Shown: positions 7,696-17,302 of the stretch, in pieces
How positions within the stretch are numbered: position 1 is the first letter of the stretch
Layout of the letters: each line of letters opens with the position of its first letter
Source of the DNA: Denitrificimonas halotolerans
GTDB lineage: Bacteria; Pseudomonadota; Gammaproteobacteria; Pseudomonadales; Pseudomonadaceae
Direction: 5' to 3'
Assembly (NCBI RefSeq): GCF_034259425.1
Contig: NZ_JAXIVU010000001.1
Span: forward strand, 1 to 64,000
DNA: 64,000 bases
Position numbers and translations under genes: made by a program
Notes under the pieces: model-generated
What the model was told of the DNA's origin: nothing
The model's input: the letters and a program-made list of their open reading frames with translations, nothing else
Database searches by the model: none

Positions 7696-10569
7696 ATGAC
7701 GCAGCAGTATCAACCCGGACAACGCTGGATCAGTGACGGCGAAGCCGAACAAGGCCTAGGCACTGTTCTGACCTGTGATGGTCGTTTATTGACAATTCTC
7801 TACCCTGCCACAGGAGAAACCCGCCAATATTCACAGCGTAATGCTCCATTAACTCGCGTGCGTTTTGTCCCCGGTGATGAAATCAGTCACTTCGATGGCT
7901 GGACTCTGACCGTGCGCGAGGTCAGCGAGGTCGATGGTTTACTGGTCTACCATGGCTTTAACAACGCAGGTGAAGATTGCTTGCTACCAGAAACCCAATT
8001 ATCCAACTTCATTCAATTTCGCATGGCCAGCGATCGATTGGTAGCTGGCCAAGTTGACCCTCTTCCTTGGTTCACCTTACGTTATAACTCTTTACAACAT
8101 AATAGCGAGTTGCAGCAATCTAAACTCTGGGGTCTCACTGGTGCGCGGGCACAGCCTATCGCCCATCAATTACACATTGCTCAAGAAGTTGCTGATCGGA
8201 TTGCTCCACGTGTACTACTCGCCGACGAAGTAGGCCTAGGAAAAACGATTGAGGCTGGTTTAATCATCCACCGTCAACTACTCAGTGGTCGCGCCAACCG
8301 CATTTTATTGATGGTCCCAGAAACCCTACAGCATCAGTGGCTAGTAGAAATGCGCCGCCGCTTTAATCTAGAGGTTGCACTGTTTGATGCTGAGCGTTTT
8401 TTAGCCAGCGACGCAGAAAATCCCTTTGAAGACTGCCAAATAGCCTTAGTTTCGATGAACTGGCTACTGGAAGATGAGCGAGCAAAAGATGCTCTTTATA
8501 GTTGTGATTGGGATATTTTAGTGGTAGACGAAGCGCATCACCTAGTGTGGCATCCAGAGTGCGCGAGTCCAGCTTATCAACTAGTAGAAAACTTAGCTGG
8601 CATTACTCCCGGTGTGTTACTGCTCACCGCAACACCCGAACAGTTAGGCCAAGACAGCCACTTTGCGCGCTTACGCTTATTGGATCCGCATCGTTTCCAC
8701 GATTTAGCTGCTTTCCGAGAAGAAAGCCAGCATTATCAGGCCATTGCTGATGCAGTACGTGAGTTGTTAGAAGCAAATCAACTGAGCAACACTGCCAAAG
8801 AAACCATTCAGAACTTCTTAGGTGAAGCCAGTCAAACTGCAATAGCTGCCTGTGATGCAGGTGATAAAGAAGCTGCACAGCGTATCATTCGCGAGCTAAT
8901 CGACCGCCATGGCACCGGCCGCTTATTATTCCGCAATACGCGCGCAGCGATTTCAGGGTTCCCCGAGCGTCAATTACACCCTGCCCCACTACCTTTTCCA
9001 AAACAATATCTAGGCAACCCCAATGATCTACATGCTCAACTGCACCCCGAACTCTATATAGTTGGTTCACACCAGCCTGACCTAAACAATCCTGAAGCAA
9101 CACATGCTGAAGAACCTTGGTGGCAATTCGACCCTCGAGTTGACTGGCTACTAGAAACCTTAAAAAACCTGAAAAAAGAAAAAGTTTTAGTGATCTGTGC
9201 TCATGCGGAAACAGCTTTAGATCTCGGTGACGCACTGCGTATTCGTTCTGGAATTCCTGCCACCACTTTCCATGAAGGGATGAGTATCATTGAACGTGAC
9301 CGTGCAGCAGCATGGTTCTCTGATGATGAATATGGTGCACAAGTGATGTTCTGTTCAGAGATTGGTAGCGAAGGCCGCAACTTCCAATTCAGTCACCATT
9401 TAGTCCTCTTTGACTTACCTCAGCACCCTGACCTTTTAGAGCAGCGTATTGGACGTTTAGACCGCATTGGTCAAGAACATACTATTGAAATCCATGTACC
9501 TTACTTTATCGGCTCAGCACAACAGCGTATCTTTGAATGGTATCAACATGCTCTGAACGCCTTCCTATCCACCTGCCCAACAGGCAGTGCGATTCAACTG
9601 CAATTTAGTCAGCAACTGGAAAGCTTACTGCTCGATGATGATAATAACGAGCAATGGAACTCTCTGCTCAAGCAAGCCAGTCGCGTTCGTAAACAGATGG
9701 AAAGCGAGATGGAAAAAGGCCGTGACCGCTTGCTGGAGCTGAACTCCAGCGGAGCCGGCAATGGTCAAACATTAGCTGAAGCCATTGAAAAACAAGATAA
9801 TGATGTTGCTTTACCCATTTATATGGAGCAACTGTTTAACGCTTTTGGTATCCATAGTGACGATCACTCTGATAACGCTTTTATCTTACGCCCAAGTGAA
9901 AAAATGCTTGATGCCAGTTTTCCGTTAGGCAGTGATGAAGCGGTCACTATCACTTACAATCGTGAGTTGGCGTTAAGTCGTGAAGATATGCAATTCATTA
10001 CTTGGGAGCATCCAATGGTACAGGGTGGTATGGATTTGGTGCTATCAGGCTCTATGGGAAATACAGCCGTCGCCTTGCTGAAAAATAAAGCAATTAAGCC
10101 CGGTACTATGCTACTTGAACTTCTGTATGTCAGTGAAGCCATTGCACCTAAACATTTACAACTCGGCCGTTTTCTACCGCCCATTGCTATGCGCTGTTTA
10201 CTGGATGACAAAGGGAATGACCTTGCCAGCCGTGTCAGTTTTGAAACACTTAACGACCAACTGGGTAAAGTGCCTCGAGCCAGTGCTGCTAAGTTTGCCC
10301 GTGCGCAACGTGACACCTTATTGCGCCTAGTAGACAGTGCTGACGCCAAAATGGAGCCCCGCCATACTGAGCGTGTTGAACAAGCACGAGCGGATTTTAC
10401 CGCCAGCATGGATGAAGAAATTACTCGTTTAACTGCATTGCAAGCCATTAACCCAAATGTGCGCGACGAGGAAATCGACACCTTACAGGCGTACAAGAAA
10501 CAAGGCCTAGAGATGCTTGGTAAAGCGGCCCTACGCCTGGAAGCCATTCGCGTCCTAGTGGCTGGCTAA
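7696..10569 (+). CDS. RNA polymerase-associated ATPase RapA
   Basis: A 957-residue Swi2/Snf2-family ATPase that binds RNA polymerase and recycles it after transcription. It has N-terminal Tudor-like domains (starts QPGQRWISDGEAEQGLGTV), Walker A DEVGLGKTIEAG (Lys183), DEAH box (residues 278-281), and helicase motifs V and VI (GSEGRNFQFS; EQRIGRLDRIGQ). A long C-terminal RapA-specific region follows. Length is normal for the family. It is followed at a short distance by trmO on the same strand, with a long hairpin between them. Confidence 0.95.
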   Translation: MTQQYQPGQRWISDGEAEQGLGTVLTCDGRLLTILYPATGETRQYSQRNAPLTRVRFVPGDEISHFDGWTLTVREVSEVDGLLVYHGFNNAGEDCLLPETQLSNFIQFRMASDRLVAGQVDPLPWFTLRYNSLQHNSELQQSKLWGLTGARAQPIAHQLHIAQEVADRIAPRVLLADEVGLGKTIEAGLIIHRQLLSGRANRILLMVPETLQHQWLVEMRRRFNLEVALFDAERFLASDAENPFEDCQIALVSMNWLLEDERAKDALYSCDWDILVVDEAHHLVWHPECASPAYQLVENLAGITPGVLLLTATPEQLGQDSHFARLRLLDPHRFHDLAAFREESQHYQAIADAVRELLEANQLSNTAKETIQNFLGEASQTAIAACDAGDKEAAQRIIRELIDRHGTGRLLFRNTRAAISGFPERQLHPAPLPFPKQYLGNPNDLHAQLHPELYIVGSHQPDLNNPEATHAEEPWWQFDPRVDWLLETLKNLKKEKVLVICAHAETALDLGDALRIRSGIPATTFHEGMSIIERDRAAAWFSDDEYGAQVMFCSEIGSEGRNFQFSHHLVLFDLPQHPDLLEQRIGRLDRIGQEHTIEIHVPYFIGSAQQRIFEWYQHALNAFLSTCPTGSAIQLQFSQQLESLLLDDDNNEQWNSLLKQASRVRKQMESEMEKGRDRLLELNSSGAGNGQTLAEAIEKQDNDVALPIYMEQLFNAFGIHSDDHSDNAFILRPSEKMLDASFPLGSDEAVTITYNRELALSREDMQFITWEHPMVQGGMDLVLSGSMGNTAVALLKNKAIKPGTMLLELLYVSEAIAPKHLQLGRFLPPIAMRCLLDDKGNDLASRVSFETLNDQLGKVPRASAAKFARAQRDTLLRLVDSADAKMEPRHTERVEQARADFTASMDEEITRLTALQAINPNVRDEEIDTLQAYKKQGLEMLGKAALRLEAIRVLVAG

Positions 10570-10575
10570 CAGTGC

Positions 10576-10614
10576 AAGGGTGTTACACATACTTGTGATT
10601 GATGTAACACCCTT
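10576..10614 (+). promoter_or_regulatory. 12-bp hairpin between rapA and trmO
   Basis: A perfect inverted repeat, AAGGGTGTTACA (10576-10587) and TGTAACACCCTT (10603-10614), with a 15-nt loop lies just after the rapA stop. It lacks a downstream T-run on either strand, so it is not a standard intrinsic terminator. It may be a processing or stability hairpin, or an operator. Confidence 0.55.
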
Positions 10615-10635
10615 AATCACTTTGGAGACAAGAGC

Positions 10636-11328
10636 ATGACTTATACGGTGACCCCCATTGGTTATGTGCGCTCATGTTTTAAAGAAAAATTCGCTATTCC
10701 GCGCCAACCTTTATTAGCTCCAGCAGCGCAAGCTTACATTGAGTTACTGCCGCCCTATGATCATATTGATGCAATAGCGGGCTTAGAGCGTATCAGTCAT
10801 ATTTGGGTAATTTTTCTATTTCACAAAACCTTGGAAAAAAAGCCGCGCTTAAAGGTGCGACCACCACGCTTAGGCGGCAATAAAAGCATCGGGGTCTTCG
10901 CTAGCCGAGCCACCCATCGCCCGAATGGTATCGGCCAGTCAGCCGTGCGCTTAGACCGCACTGAAGTTGGACGCTTATGGGTTTCTGGCGTGGATTTACT
11001 CGACGGCACACCAGTCCTGGATATCAAACCTTATGTCCCCTATGCCGACAGTGTGCCTATGGCACATAATGAAATTGCCGATAGCCCACCAGACCTCATT
11101 GCTGTGAGTTGGCAGCCCAAGGCGTTGCAGCAAGCTAAACAACATGCACAGCGTTTGCAACAGCCACTAATAGAGTTGATTGAACAATGTTTAGCCCAAG
11201 ACCCACGGCCGGCTTATCAGCAACCAACACCTAAGCGAACGTACGGCGTGCGGTTTTATGACGTACAGGTGCGTTGGCGATACCTCACCCTGATGCACAT
11301 TGAGGTGCTCGAAATTAGCTTAAAATAG
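10636..11328 (+). CDS. tRNA (N6-threonylcarbamoyladenosine(37)-N6)-methyltransferase TrmO
   Basis: A 230-residue protein of the TrmO/YaeB/TsaA family, which methylates t6A37 of threonine tRNA using SAM. The N-terminal beta-barrel starts with the typical PIGYVRSCFKEKFAIPRQP. The segments GVFASRATHRPNGIGQSAV and VLDIKPYVPYAD, conserved in the family, are present. The C-terminal part carries the small TrmO extension. The start has GGAG 8 nt upstream. It is probably co-transcribed with rapA, although the intervening hairpin may reduce or stabilise the downstream message. Confidence 0.92.
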   Translation: MTYTVTPIGYVRSCFKEKFAIPRQPLLAPAAQAYIELLPPYDHIDAIAGLERISHIWVIFLFHKTLEKKPRLKVRPPRLGGNKSIGVFASRATHRPNGIGQSAVRLDRTEVGRLWVSGVDLLDGTPVLDIKPYVPYADSVPMAHNEIADSPPDLIAVSWQPKALQQAKQHAQRLQQPLIELIEQCLAQDPRPAYQQPTPKRTYGVRFYDVQVRWRYLTLMHIEVLEISLK

Positions 11329-11502
11329 ATACATTTTGGCTCTATTAAGCTCTATTAAAAAAATGCCAATACTACAAAGATTAACCAGTGCTTTGAGACT
11401 ACAGTGACTAACGTCGTGGTTAAGCACGGAAAGGTTATTAACGTACAAATACTACTCCTTCAGCCTGTATGCACTGGACTTAATATGCAGCAATTTAATA
11501 AC

Positions 11503-12207
11503 TCAATTTGCAGATACGTCTTTCACCACGGGAATCAAACAACCATTTTCCAAAGTTAAAATACGATCCATCTGCTGCGCTAAAGCAGGGTCATGGGTGA
11601 CCACTAAAAAAGCTGTTCCTAAAGAAACCGACAACTCAAGAATCAGCTCCTGAATGGTCTGTGCTGTGTTACGATCAAGGTTACCAGTTGGTTCGTCCAA
11701 CAACACTAGCTTTGGCTCATTCACTAAGGCGCGTGCAATAGCCACTCGTTGACGCTCCCCCCCAGACAACTCTGCCGGCTTATGATACATACGCTCCTTC
11801 AAACCAACACGTGTCAATAAGGCTTTAGCACGCTGCCGCGCCTCCACAATAGGCAAACGACTAATCAATAACGGCATACACACATTTTCTAGCGCATTGA
11901 ACTCAGCTAGTAAATGATGAAACTGATAAACAAAGCCTAAAGCGCGATTACGCAACAAGCCACGTTTCTTTTCTGATAATGCTGACAGTTCTTCACCCGC
12001 TAACCACACACTCCCTGTAGTCGGTGTATCTAAACCACCAAGCATATTAAGCAAAGTAGTTTTTCCTGACCCTGAACTACCAATAATGGCCACTCGTTCT
12101 CCAGGCTTAAGTAGCAATTCCACCCCTTTAAGCACATTCACCTCAGCAGGCCCTTCACTATAACTTTTACTTAAGTTACGGCACTCTAAAACGGTCTGAT
12201 TACTCAT
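11503..12207 (-). CDS. Lipoprotein-releasing ABC ATPase LolD
   Basis: A 234-residue ATPase of the Lol system, which releases outer-membrane lipoproteins from the inner membrane to LolA. Walker A GSSGSGKTTLLNMLGGLD, signature LSGGERQRVAIARAL, Walker B LVLLDEPTGNLD and an H-loop (VVTHDP) are all present. The ATG at 12207 is chosen because GGAGG lies upstream and the protein then begins MSNQTVLECRNL as in homologues. This start overlaps the last codons of lolC by 8 nt, so the two are translationally coupled. Confidence 0.95.
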   Translation of the reverse strand: MSNQTVLECRNLSKSYSEGPAEVNVLKGVELLLKPGERVAIIGSSGSGKTTLLNMLGGLDTPTTGSVWLAGEELSALSEKKRGLLRNRALGFVYQFHHLLAEFNALENVCMPLLISRLPIVEARQRAKALLTRVGLKERMYHKPAELSGGERQRVAIARALVNEPKLVLLDEPTGNLDRNTAQTIQELILELSVSLGTAFLVVTHDPALAQQMDRILTLENGCLIPVVKDVSAN

Positions 12208-13447
12208 AACGTAAAGCCTCCGCAGGCTCAGTGCGCGAAGCACGCCAAGCTGGATAAAGCGTAGCTAAAAAACTCATTAACAAAGCAGCTGTACAAATCA
12301 TCAGCACATCACTGCCACGCAGTTCTGACGGTAAGTAACTGATAAAATATACATCAGAGCTTAAAAACTGATGACCAAAAAGGCGTTCTAAACCTGCAAC
12401 CCAAGTCGTCACGTTCAAAGCACTGATCACACCAAGCACACCACCTATCAGGGTACCGACGACACCAATCAACGAGCCCTGCACCATGAAGATGGCCATA
12501 ACCTGCCCAGGTGAAGCACCTAAGGTACGTAGAATAGCAATATCAGCTTTTTTATCGGTCACAACCATCACTAAAGTAGAAATAATATTAAAAGCTGCAA
12601 CTGCCACAATCAGTAACAATAAGAGTGCAATCATAGTTTTTTCCATTTGAATAGCTTGGAAAAGATTACCATGGCTGCGTGTCCAGTCCCGCGGGTGCAA
12701 ATTACTGTCAGTGATACTGCGCGAAATCTCCCAAGCTACACGTGGCGCATCAAATAAATTATCCAATTTTAAGCGCACACCTTCCACCTCATGCAGCTGC
12801 CAACGCGACAAACGAGCGGCATCTTCAAGGTGAATCAACGCCAAAGAACCATCTAACTCAGCCCCTACTTTAAAGATTCCGACGACAGTAAAACGCTTTA
12901 AACGCGGAAATACACCAGCTGGAGTAATTGATGCTTCAGGCAAAACAAAGGTGAGTTTCTCACCAACCGATGCATTAAAACGCTGCGCCGTTTGCTGACC
13001 AATAACAATACCAAATTCACCACTAGCTAGTGCTTCTAAACTGCCTGCAACCATGTGTTCATTAATGATCGAAACATTTTTTTCTGCATTAGGTAACACA
13101 CCGTTAACTAAAACAGGCTGTACGCTACCACTGTGAGTCAACATCCCTTGTAATTGAGTAAAAGGAGCTACAGCCACTACTTCTGGGTGCCCTAATACCT
13201 GCTGCCCTACTCGCTCCCAGTCCTCTAGCGGGGTAAAAGAGCTCACTGTTGCATGAGGCACCATACCAAGAATTCTAGTGCGCAATTCTCGATCAAAACC
13301 ATTCATTACCGACAAAACTAAAATCATCACTAAAACCCCCAAAGCCAAACCAACCATGGACGTTAAAGAAATAAAGGATATAAAGTGATTACGGCGCTTG
13401 GCACGCGTATAACGCATACCAACAAACAAAGCTAAGGGTCGAAACAT
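12200..13447 (-). CDS. Lipoprotein-releasing ABC permease LolC/LolE family
   Basis: A 415-residue permease: N-terminal membrane segment after the basic FRPLALFVGMRYTRAKRRNH start, a large periplasmic domain, then three C-terminal membrane helices (FtsX-like). It should form the inner-membrane channel with LolD. An in-frame GTG 15 nt upstream is possible, but the ATG at 13447 gives the usual length. P. aeruginosa has two permease genes flanking lolD; here only one is present and trmO follows lolD. The single permease may work as a homodimer (LolF-like), or lolE may lie elsewhere. Confidence 0.92.
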   Translation of the reverse strand: MFRPLALFVGMRYTRAKRRNHFISFISLTSMVGLALGVLVMILVLSVMNGFDRELRTRILGMVPHATVSSFTPLEDWERVGQQVLGHPEVVAVAPFTQLQGMLTHSGSVQPVLVNGVLPNAEKNVSIINEHMVAGSLEALASGEFGIVIGQQTAQRFNASVGEKLTFVLPEASITPAGVFPRLKRFTVVGIFKVGAELDGSLALIHLEDAARLSRWQLHEVEGVRLKLDNLFDAPRVAWEISRSITDSNLHPRDWTRSHGNLFQAIQMEKTMIALLLLLIVAVAAFNIISTLVMVVTDKKADIAILRTLGASPGQVMAIFMVQGSLIGVVGTLIGGVLGVISALNVTTWVAGLERLFGHQFLSSDVYFISYLPSELRGSDVLMICTAALLMSFLATLYPAWRASRTEPAEALRYE

Positions 13448-13763
13448 AATGGGTATATTCACAAAAATTTGATAAGTTAACTGCTTAACGCAGGTTAATA
13501 AACGTCAGACCGCCCACGCTCTCAAGGGTTCATAGCATTACCAAGATACGCTGCGCATACTAGCGCATTGAGGTTAAAATCGCACTGCAAATTCACCGCA
13601 CACTAGCCAACACTCTCAACGCTGCCGATCAATATATAACAGTCTTTTAAATTGCCTGAACGCGTCATACACTCATTTGGTAAACATTTTGGCTTGTAAT
13701 TGGGTTAAACAGATCTTTCTCCGGCCCATAATGCAACTCACAACATCAAAGGATAGTGCTTAT
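13448..13763. other. Intergenic region between lolC and the glpQ-like gene
   Basis: This 316-bp divergent spacer should contain both promoters. An AAAGGAT ribosome site lies 10 nt before the 13764 ATG. No further gene, repeat or structured RNA was recognised. Confidence 0.5.
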
Positions 13764-14486
13764 ATGACTCTAATTTATGGCCATCGTGGAGCGCGTGGAG
13801 AAGCACCTGAAAACACTTTAGCAAGCTTTCAAGCCTGTTTAGCCAGTGGTGTAAAATGCTGTGAGCTCGACCTTCATTTATCTAAAGATGGACAGCTAAT
13901 GGTCATTCATGACACAAAACTCAAACGCACCACAGGACGGTCAGGCCTAGTCGGTGATTTTACCGCCGCACAATTAGTGCAAATGGATGCCCGTCACAAT
14001 ACTGTGCCATGGCCTGAACCCTGCCCCATACCTCGTCTCGAACAACTCTTTAAAGAATGCTCTTTCGAACACTGGCAACTGGAAATAAAAGCTACATCAA
14101 GCAGACGAGCTCAACAAACTGTTCAAACCATTGCTCAACTGTGCACTCGTTATGCTTTACAAAACAAAGTTATTATCACTAGTTCTTCACGCAAAGTTTT
14201 ACACGCAGCCAAAAAATTCACACCCCATTTAGCACGAGGCCTAGTGTCTGATCACGTCTGGTTTAATCCAATAAAAATAGCATTACACTATGATTGCAAA
14301 ATGCTGATATTAAATAAGAAACTAGCGCAAAAAAAACGTATTAAACAAGCGCAAAAGGCAGGATTACATGTGTCCATATGGACAGTCAACGAGCCAACGC
14401 TAATGCGTCAGCTCGAGAGTTATGGTGCCGACAGTCTGATTACTGACTTTCCCGGTTTGGCCATTGCCACCCTTGGGAGTCGCTGA
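13764..14486 (+). CDS. Glycerophosphodiester phosphodiesterase (GlpQ/UgpQ-like, cytoplasmic)
   Basis: A 240-residue GDPD-family enzyme, predicted to hydrolyse glycerophosphodiesters to glycerol-3-phosphate and an alcohol. Catalytic residues appear in the N-terminal IYGHRGARGEAPENT motif (His and Arg, metal-binding Glu), in CCELDLHLSKDG and in VIHD. The C-terminal part has the barrel-closing motif VSIWTVNEPTLMRQLESYGAD. Without a signal peptide the enzyme should be cytoplasmic (UgpQ type). I moved the start to the ATG at 13764 since the upstream residues are unlike the family and a ribosome site is present. Confidence 0.88.
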   Translation: MTLIYGHRGARGEAPENTLASFQACLASGVKCCELDLHLSKDGQLMVIHDTKLKRTTGRSGLVGDFTAAQLVQMDARHNTVPWPEPCPIPRLEQLFKECSFEHWQLEIKATSSRRAQQTVQTIAQLCTRYALQNKVIITSSSRKVLHAAKKFTPHLARGLVSDHVWFNPIKIALHYDCKMLILNKKLAQKKRIKQAQKAGLHVSIWTVNEPTLMRQLESYGADSLITDFPGLAIATLGSR

Positions 14487-14502
14487 AACGTTGTTCGAAA
14501 TA

Positions 14503-14535
14503 GGCTCCGACCGAATCAGGCCACCGACCGGAGCC
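14503..14535. terminator. Possible hairpin between convergent glpQ-like gene and sthA
   Basis: A 7-bp stem GGCTCCG / CGGAGCC with a 19-nt loop lies in the 51-bp gap between two convergent genes. It has no adjacent T-run on either strand, so function as a shared terminator is only suggested by position. Confidence 0.4.
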
Positions 14536-14537
14536 GC

Positions 14538-15929
14538 TTAAAAAAGTCGGTTCATGCCGTCATATGCAGCCACACGATATGCTTCAGCCATTGTTGGGAA
14601 GTTAAATGTTGTATTAATAAAATATTTTAACGTATTCGCTTCACCTGGCTGATTCATAATCGCTTGACCAATATGCACAATTTCTGAAGCTTGGTAGCCA
14701 AAACAGTGCACCCCTAAAATAGCTAAGGTTTCGCGGTGGAACAGAATTTTTAACATTCCAACAGGCTCATTAGAAATTTGTGCGCGCGACATACTCTTGA
14801 AGAACGCCTTACCAACCTCATAAGGTACTTTTGCTTCAGTTAATTCACGCTCTGTTTGACCGATAGAGCTGATCTCAGGAATGGTGTAAATACCTGTTGG
14901 TACATCATCAACAAAGTGCCAACTGTCTTCATCAATGATATTACCCGCAGCAGAACGACCTTGATCATAAGCCGCACTAGCTAAGCTTGGCCAGCCAATG
15001 ACATCACCAGCAGCATAAATGTTTGGCACTTCAGTGCGGTAATATTCGTCAACAGCAATCTGTCCACGACCATTAGCCGTCAGACCAACATTTTCTAAAC
15101 GCAACTGATCTGTATTACCCGTACGTCCATTACACCACAAGAAGCCATCAGCTTTAATTTTCTTACCGGACTTAAGGTGTAGAATCACTCCATTATCAAC
15201 ACCTTCAACACGCTCATACTCTTCGTTATGACGAATCAGCACATTGTTATTACGTAAGTGATAACTGAGCGCATCAGAAATCTCATCATCCAAGAAACTC
15301 AGCAACTGGTTACGGTTATCAATCAGATCAACTAAGACGCCTAAACCACTAAAAATCGAGGCATACTCACAACCAATGACTCCTGCACCATAAATAATCA
15401 AACGGCGCGGCGTATGGCTTAAACTTAGAATGGTATCACTGTCGTAAATGCGAGGATGGTTAAAGTCAACATCTGCTGGACGGTACGGACGTGAGCCCGT
15501 TGCAATGATAATTTCGTTTGCGACCAACTTCTCTACACGACTCGGTCCTACAACATCAACACTATGCTCATCGGCAAAGCTTGCAGTGCCAAAATATACA
15601 TCAATACGGTTACGTGCATAATAGCCTGTACGCGAAGCAACTTGACGTTCAATTACACTCTCTGCACTTTTAAGCACATCAGGAAACGAGAACCAGCGGG
15701 GCTCACCAATCTGTCGGAACATCGACCCAGTATTAAAGCGTAAAATCTGACGTACAGAATGGCGCAATGCTTTAGATGGAATGGTACCCAAGTGCGTACT
15801 GTTACCACCGAGCACACCACGACTCTCTACAACAGCAACTTTACGCCCTGCCTTGGCCGCATTCATTGCCGCCCCTTCGCCTGCAGGTCCTGACCCTATA
15901 ATTACTACATCGTAGTTGTAAACTGCCAT
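14538..15929 (-). CDS. Soluble pyridine nucleotide transhydrogenase SthA
   Basis: A 463-residue flavoprotein that transfers hydride between NADPH and NAD+, balancing the two pools. The FAD motif IIGSGPAGEGAAMNAAKAG lies at the N-terminus. The disulfide-reductase signature is replaced by NSTHLGTIPSKALRHS (threonines instead of the redox cysteines), which marks SthA. The second nucleotide site is GAGVIGCEYASIFSGLG, and the C-terminal dimer domain is complete. AAGGAG precedes the ATG. A 16-nt perfect palindrome lies 18 nt upstream of the start codon. Confidence 0.95.
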   Translation of the reverse strand: MAVYNYDVVIIGSGPAGEGAAMNAAKAGRKVAVVESRGVLGGNSTHLGTIPSKALRHSVRQILRFNTGSMFRQIGEPRWFSFPDVLKSAESVIERQVASRTGYYARNRIDVYFGTASFADEHSVDVVGPSRVEKLVANEIIIATGSRPYRPADVDFNHPRIYDSDTILSLSHTPRRLIIYGAGVIGCEYASIFSGLGVLVDLIDNRNQLLSFLDDEISDALSYHLRNNNVLIRHNEEYERVEGVDNGVILHLKSGKKIKADGFLWCNGRTGNTDQLRLENVGLTANGRGQIAVDEYYRTEVPNIYAAGDVIGWPSLASAAYDQGRSAAGNIIDEDSWHFVDDVPTGIYTIPEISSIGQTERELTEAKVPYEVGKAFFKSMSRAQISNEPVGMLKILFHRETLAILGVHCFGYQASEIVHIGQAIMNQPGEANTLKYFINTTFNFPTMAEAYRVAAYDGMNRLF

Positions 15930-15946
15930 TTGGACTCCTTCACAAC

Positions 15947-15962
15947 ATGCTCAGCTGAGCAT
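15947..15962 (-). promoter_or_regulatory. Perfect 16-nt palindrome upstream of sthA
   Basis: ATGCTCAGCTGAGCAT is fully self-complementary and lies 18 nt upstream of the sthA start codon, just before the ribosome site. It could be an operator, or a small hairpin at the mRNA 5' end. No regulator is recognised. Confidence 0.4.
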
Positions 15963-16024
15963 TCGCGCGGCTAAGCACATTTTAAAAATAGGCTTATTAA
16001 GCCAGCATAACCAATATCAAACTA

Positions 16025-16270
16025 TTAGCGCTTGGTCGCGTCATAAGCTTGCATAGCATTTTTCGCTAAAGCCCCCTCTTGGGCATTCACTTCATCGCAT
16101 TTTTCGCGTACACCACCACAAATTGAACATTCCTTTTCGATACCTAAATTAGCAATACCGCCACAAGAACCTGCAATCGGTGCTCGCCCAGCAAGAACAC
16201 CAGCCGACATTCCTAAAATGACCAAAGCCATGACTAAAAAAACAACAAGAAACAACATGATTCCGCTCAT
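16025..16270 (-). CDS. NqrM, iron-delivery assembly factor of Na+-NQR
   Basis: An 81-residue protein (DUF539 family) with one N-terminal membrane helix (residues about 4-28) and four cysteines (Cys36, 48, 51, 58). NqrM is needed to insert the Fe centre between NqrD and NqrE. The start codon overlaps the apbE stop (ATGA), placing it as last gene of the nqr operon. Confidence 0.92.
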   Translation of the reverse strand: MSGIMLFLVVFLVMALVILGMSAGVLAGRAPIAGSCGGIANLGIEKECSICGGVREKCDEVNAQEGALAKNAMQAYDATKR

Positions 16271-17301
16271 TGATTACCCCCCTCAGGAAATATCCTGGAA
16301 AACTCTGAGCTGACCTGCGTGATAAAGCCATCGCCATCGCGCATCACAAAAAAAGCAGCAATTTTATGCGCTTCAGCAAAAGCTAAACCGTGCTCAGGCC
16401 CAAGCACCAATAACAACGTACCTACACCATCAGCGCGCAAGGTGGATCGATCCACAACAGTGACCGAGGCTAAGTTGTGTTTTATCGGCGTACCATTTCT
16501 AGGATCGATGGTATGAGAAAAGCGCACACCACCTTCCTCAAAGTAGTTACGGTAATCACCGGATGTATTCACCCCATAACCATCGATCTCTAAAATACGC
16601 TGAATCGCCCGCTGACCATCCACCAAAGGTTGCTCTAAAGCAATACGCCATGGTGAACCATCAGGTTTACGCCCCGTAGCAGTAAGCTCACCAGTGACTT
16701 CGATCATATAGCTTTTAATATTGAGCTCTGCAAAACGCTCACTTATGCGATCAACTGTATAACCTGCTGCAATACCATTAAGGTCAAGCTTAACATCTGC
16801 ATCTTTACACAATTGTTCGCCATCAATCCGTACTTTCTGATAACCCGTTTGTGCTTTAGCTGCAGCTATTTGCTCAGCACTAGGTACAGCTCTGCCCCTT
16901 GATTGCGGGCCAAAGCCCCATAGATTCAGCAAAGGAGTCAAGGTCAAATCAAAAGCACCATCACTGATGCGCGAGAGTTCATTACCATACTGAACCAAGT
17001 CAAGTACGGGTTGCGGCATAGGCATGCAAGTATGAGCAGGAGCTTGATTAAAGCGGGCAAGATTAGAGTCTAAGCGATAGGTCGACATCTGACGGTCGAC
17101 CTCATCTAAAATACTTTGTACAGCAACACCCACAGCGTCAACTGCAGGCGTTGTTGCATTATAAACATACTTAATCGTATAAGTGCTGCCCATAGTCGGA
17201 CCGGACAGCACTTCTATACGCTCAGCATTGTTCTCACAACCACTGAGCGTTACTGCTAATACTGAGACTAAACACGCTCCCTTAAACAGGTTGCGCAGCA
17301 T
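16267..17301 (-). CDS. FAD:protein FMN transferase ApbE (lipoprotein)
   Basis: A 344-residue periplasmic lipoprotein that attaches FMN to threonines of NqrB and NqrC. The signal peptide ends in lipobox TLSGC (Cys22). Mature motifs include GPTMGSTYTIKY, DLNGIAAGYTVDR and SHTIDPRNGTPI, all typical of the family. The ATG at 17301 is preferred because GGAGG lies five bases upstream; a longer start would overlap nqrF. Placement between nqrF and nqrM is the usual gammaproteobacterial order. Confidence 0.93.
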   Translation of the reverse strand: MLRNLFKGACLVSVLAVTLSGCENNAERIEVLSGPTMGSTYTIKYVYNATTPAVDAVGVAVQSILDEVDRQMSTYRLDSNLARFNQAPAHTCMPMPQPVLDLVQYGNELSRISDGAFDLTLTPLLNLWGFGPQSRGRAVPSAEQIAAAKAQTGYQKVRIDGEQLCKDADVKLDLNGIAAGYTVDRISERFAELNIKSYMIEVTGELTATGRKPDGSPWRIALEQPLVDGQRAIQRILEIDGYGVNTSGDYRNYFEEGGVRFSHTIDPRNGTPIKHNLASVTVVDRSTLRADGVGTLLLVLGPEHGLAFAEAHKIAAFFVMRDGDGFITQVSSEFSRIFPEGGNQ

Positions 17302-17302
17302 A

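Noticed and set aside
9954..10547. 197-codon minus-strand frame inside rapA
   Set aside because: It is a shadow of the rapA coding frame (Ser/Arg-rich translation) without a ribosome site or recognisable domain.
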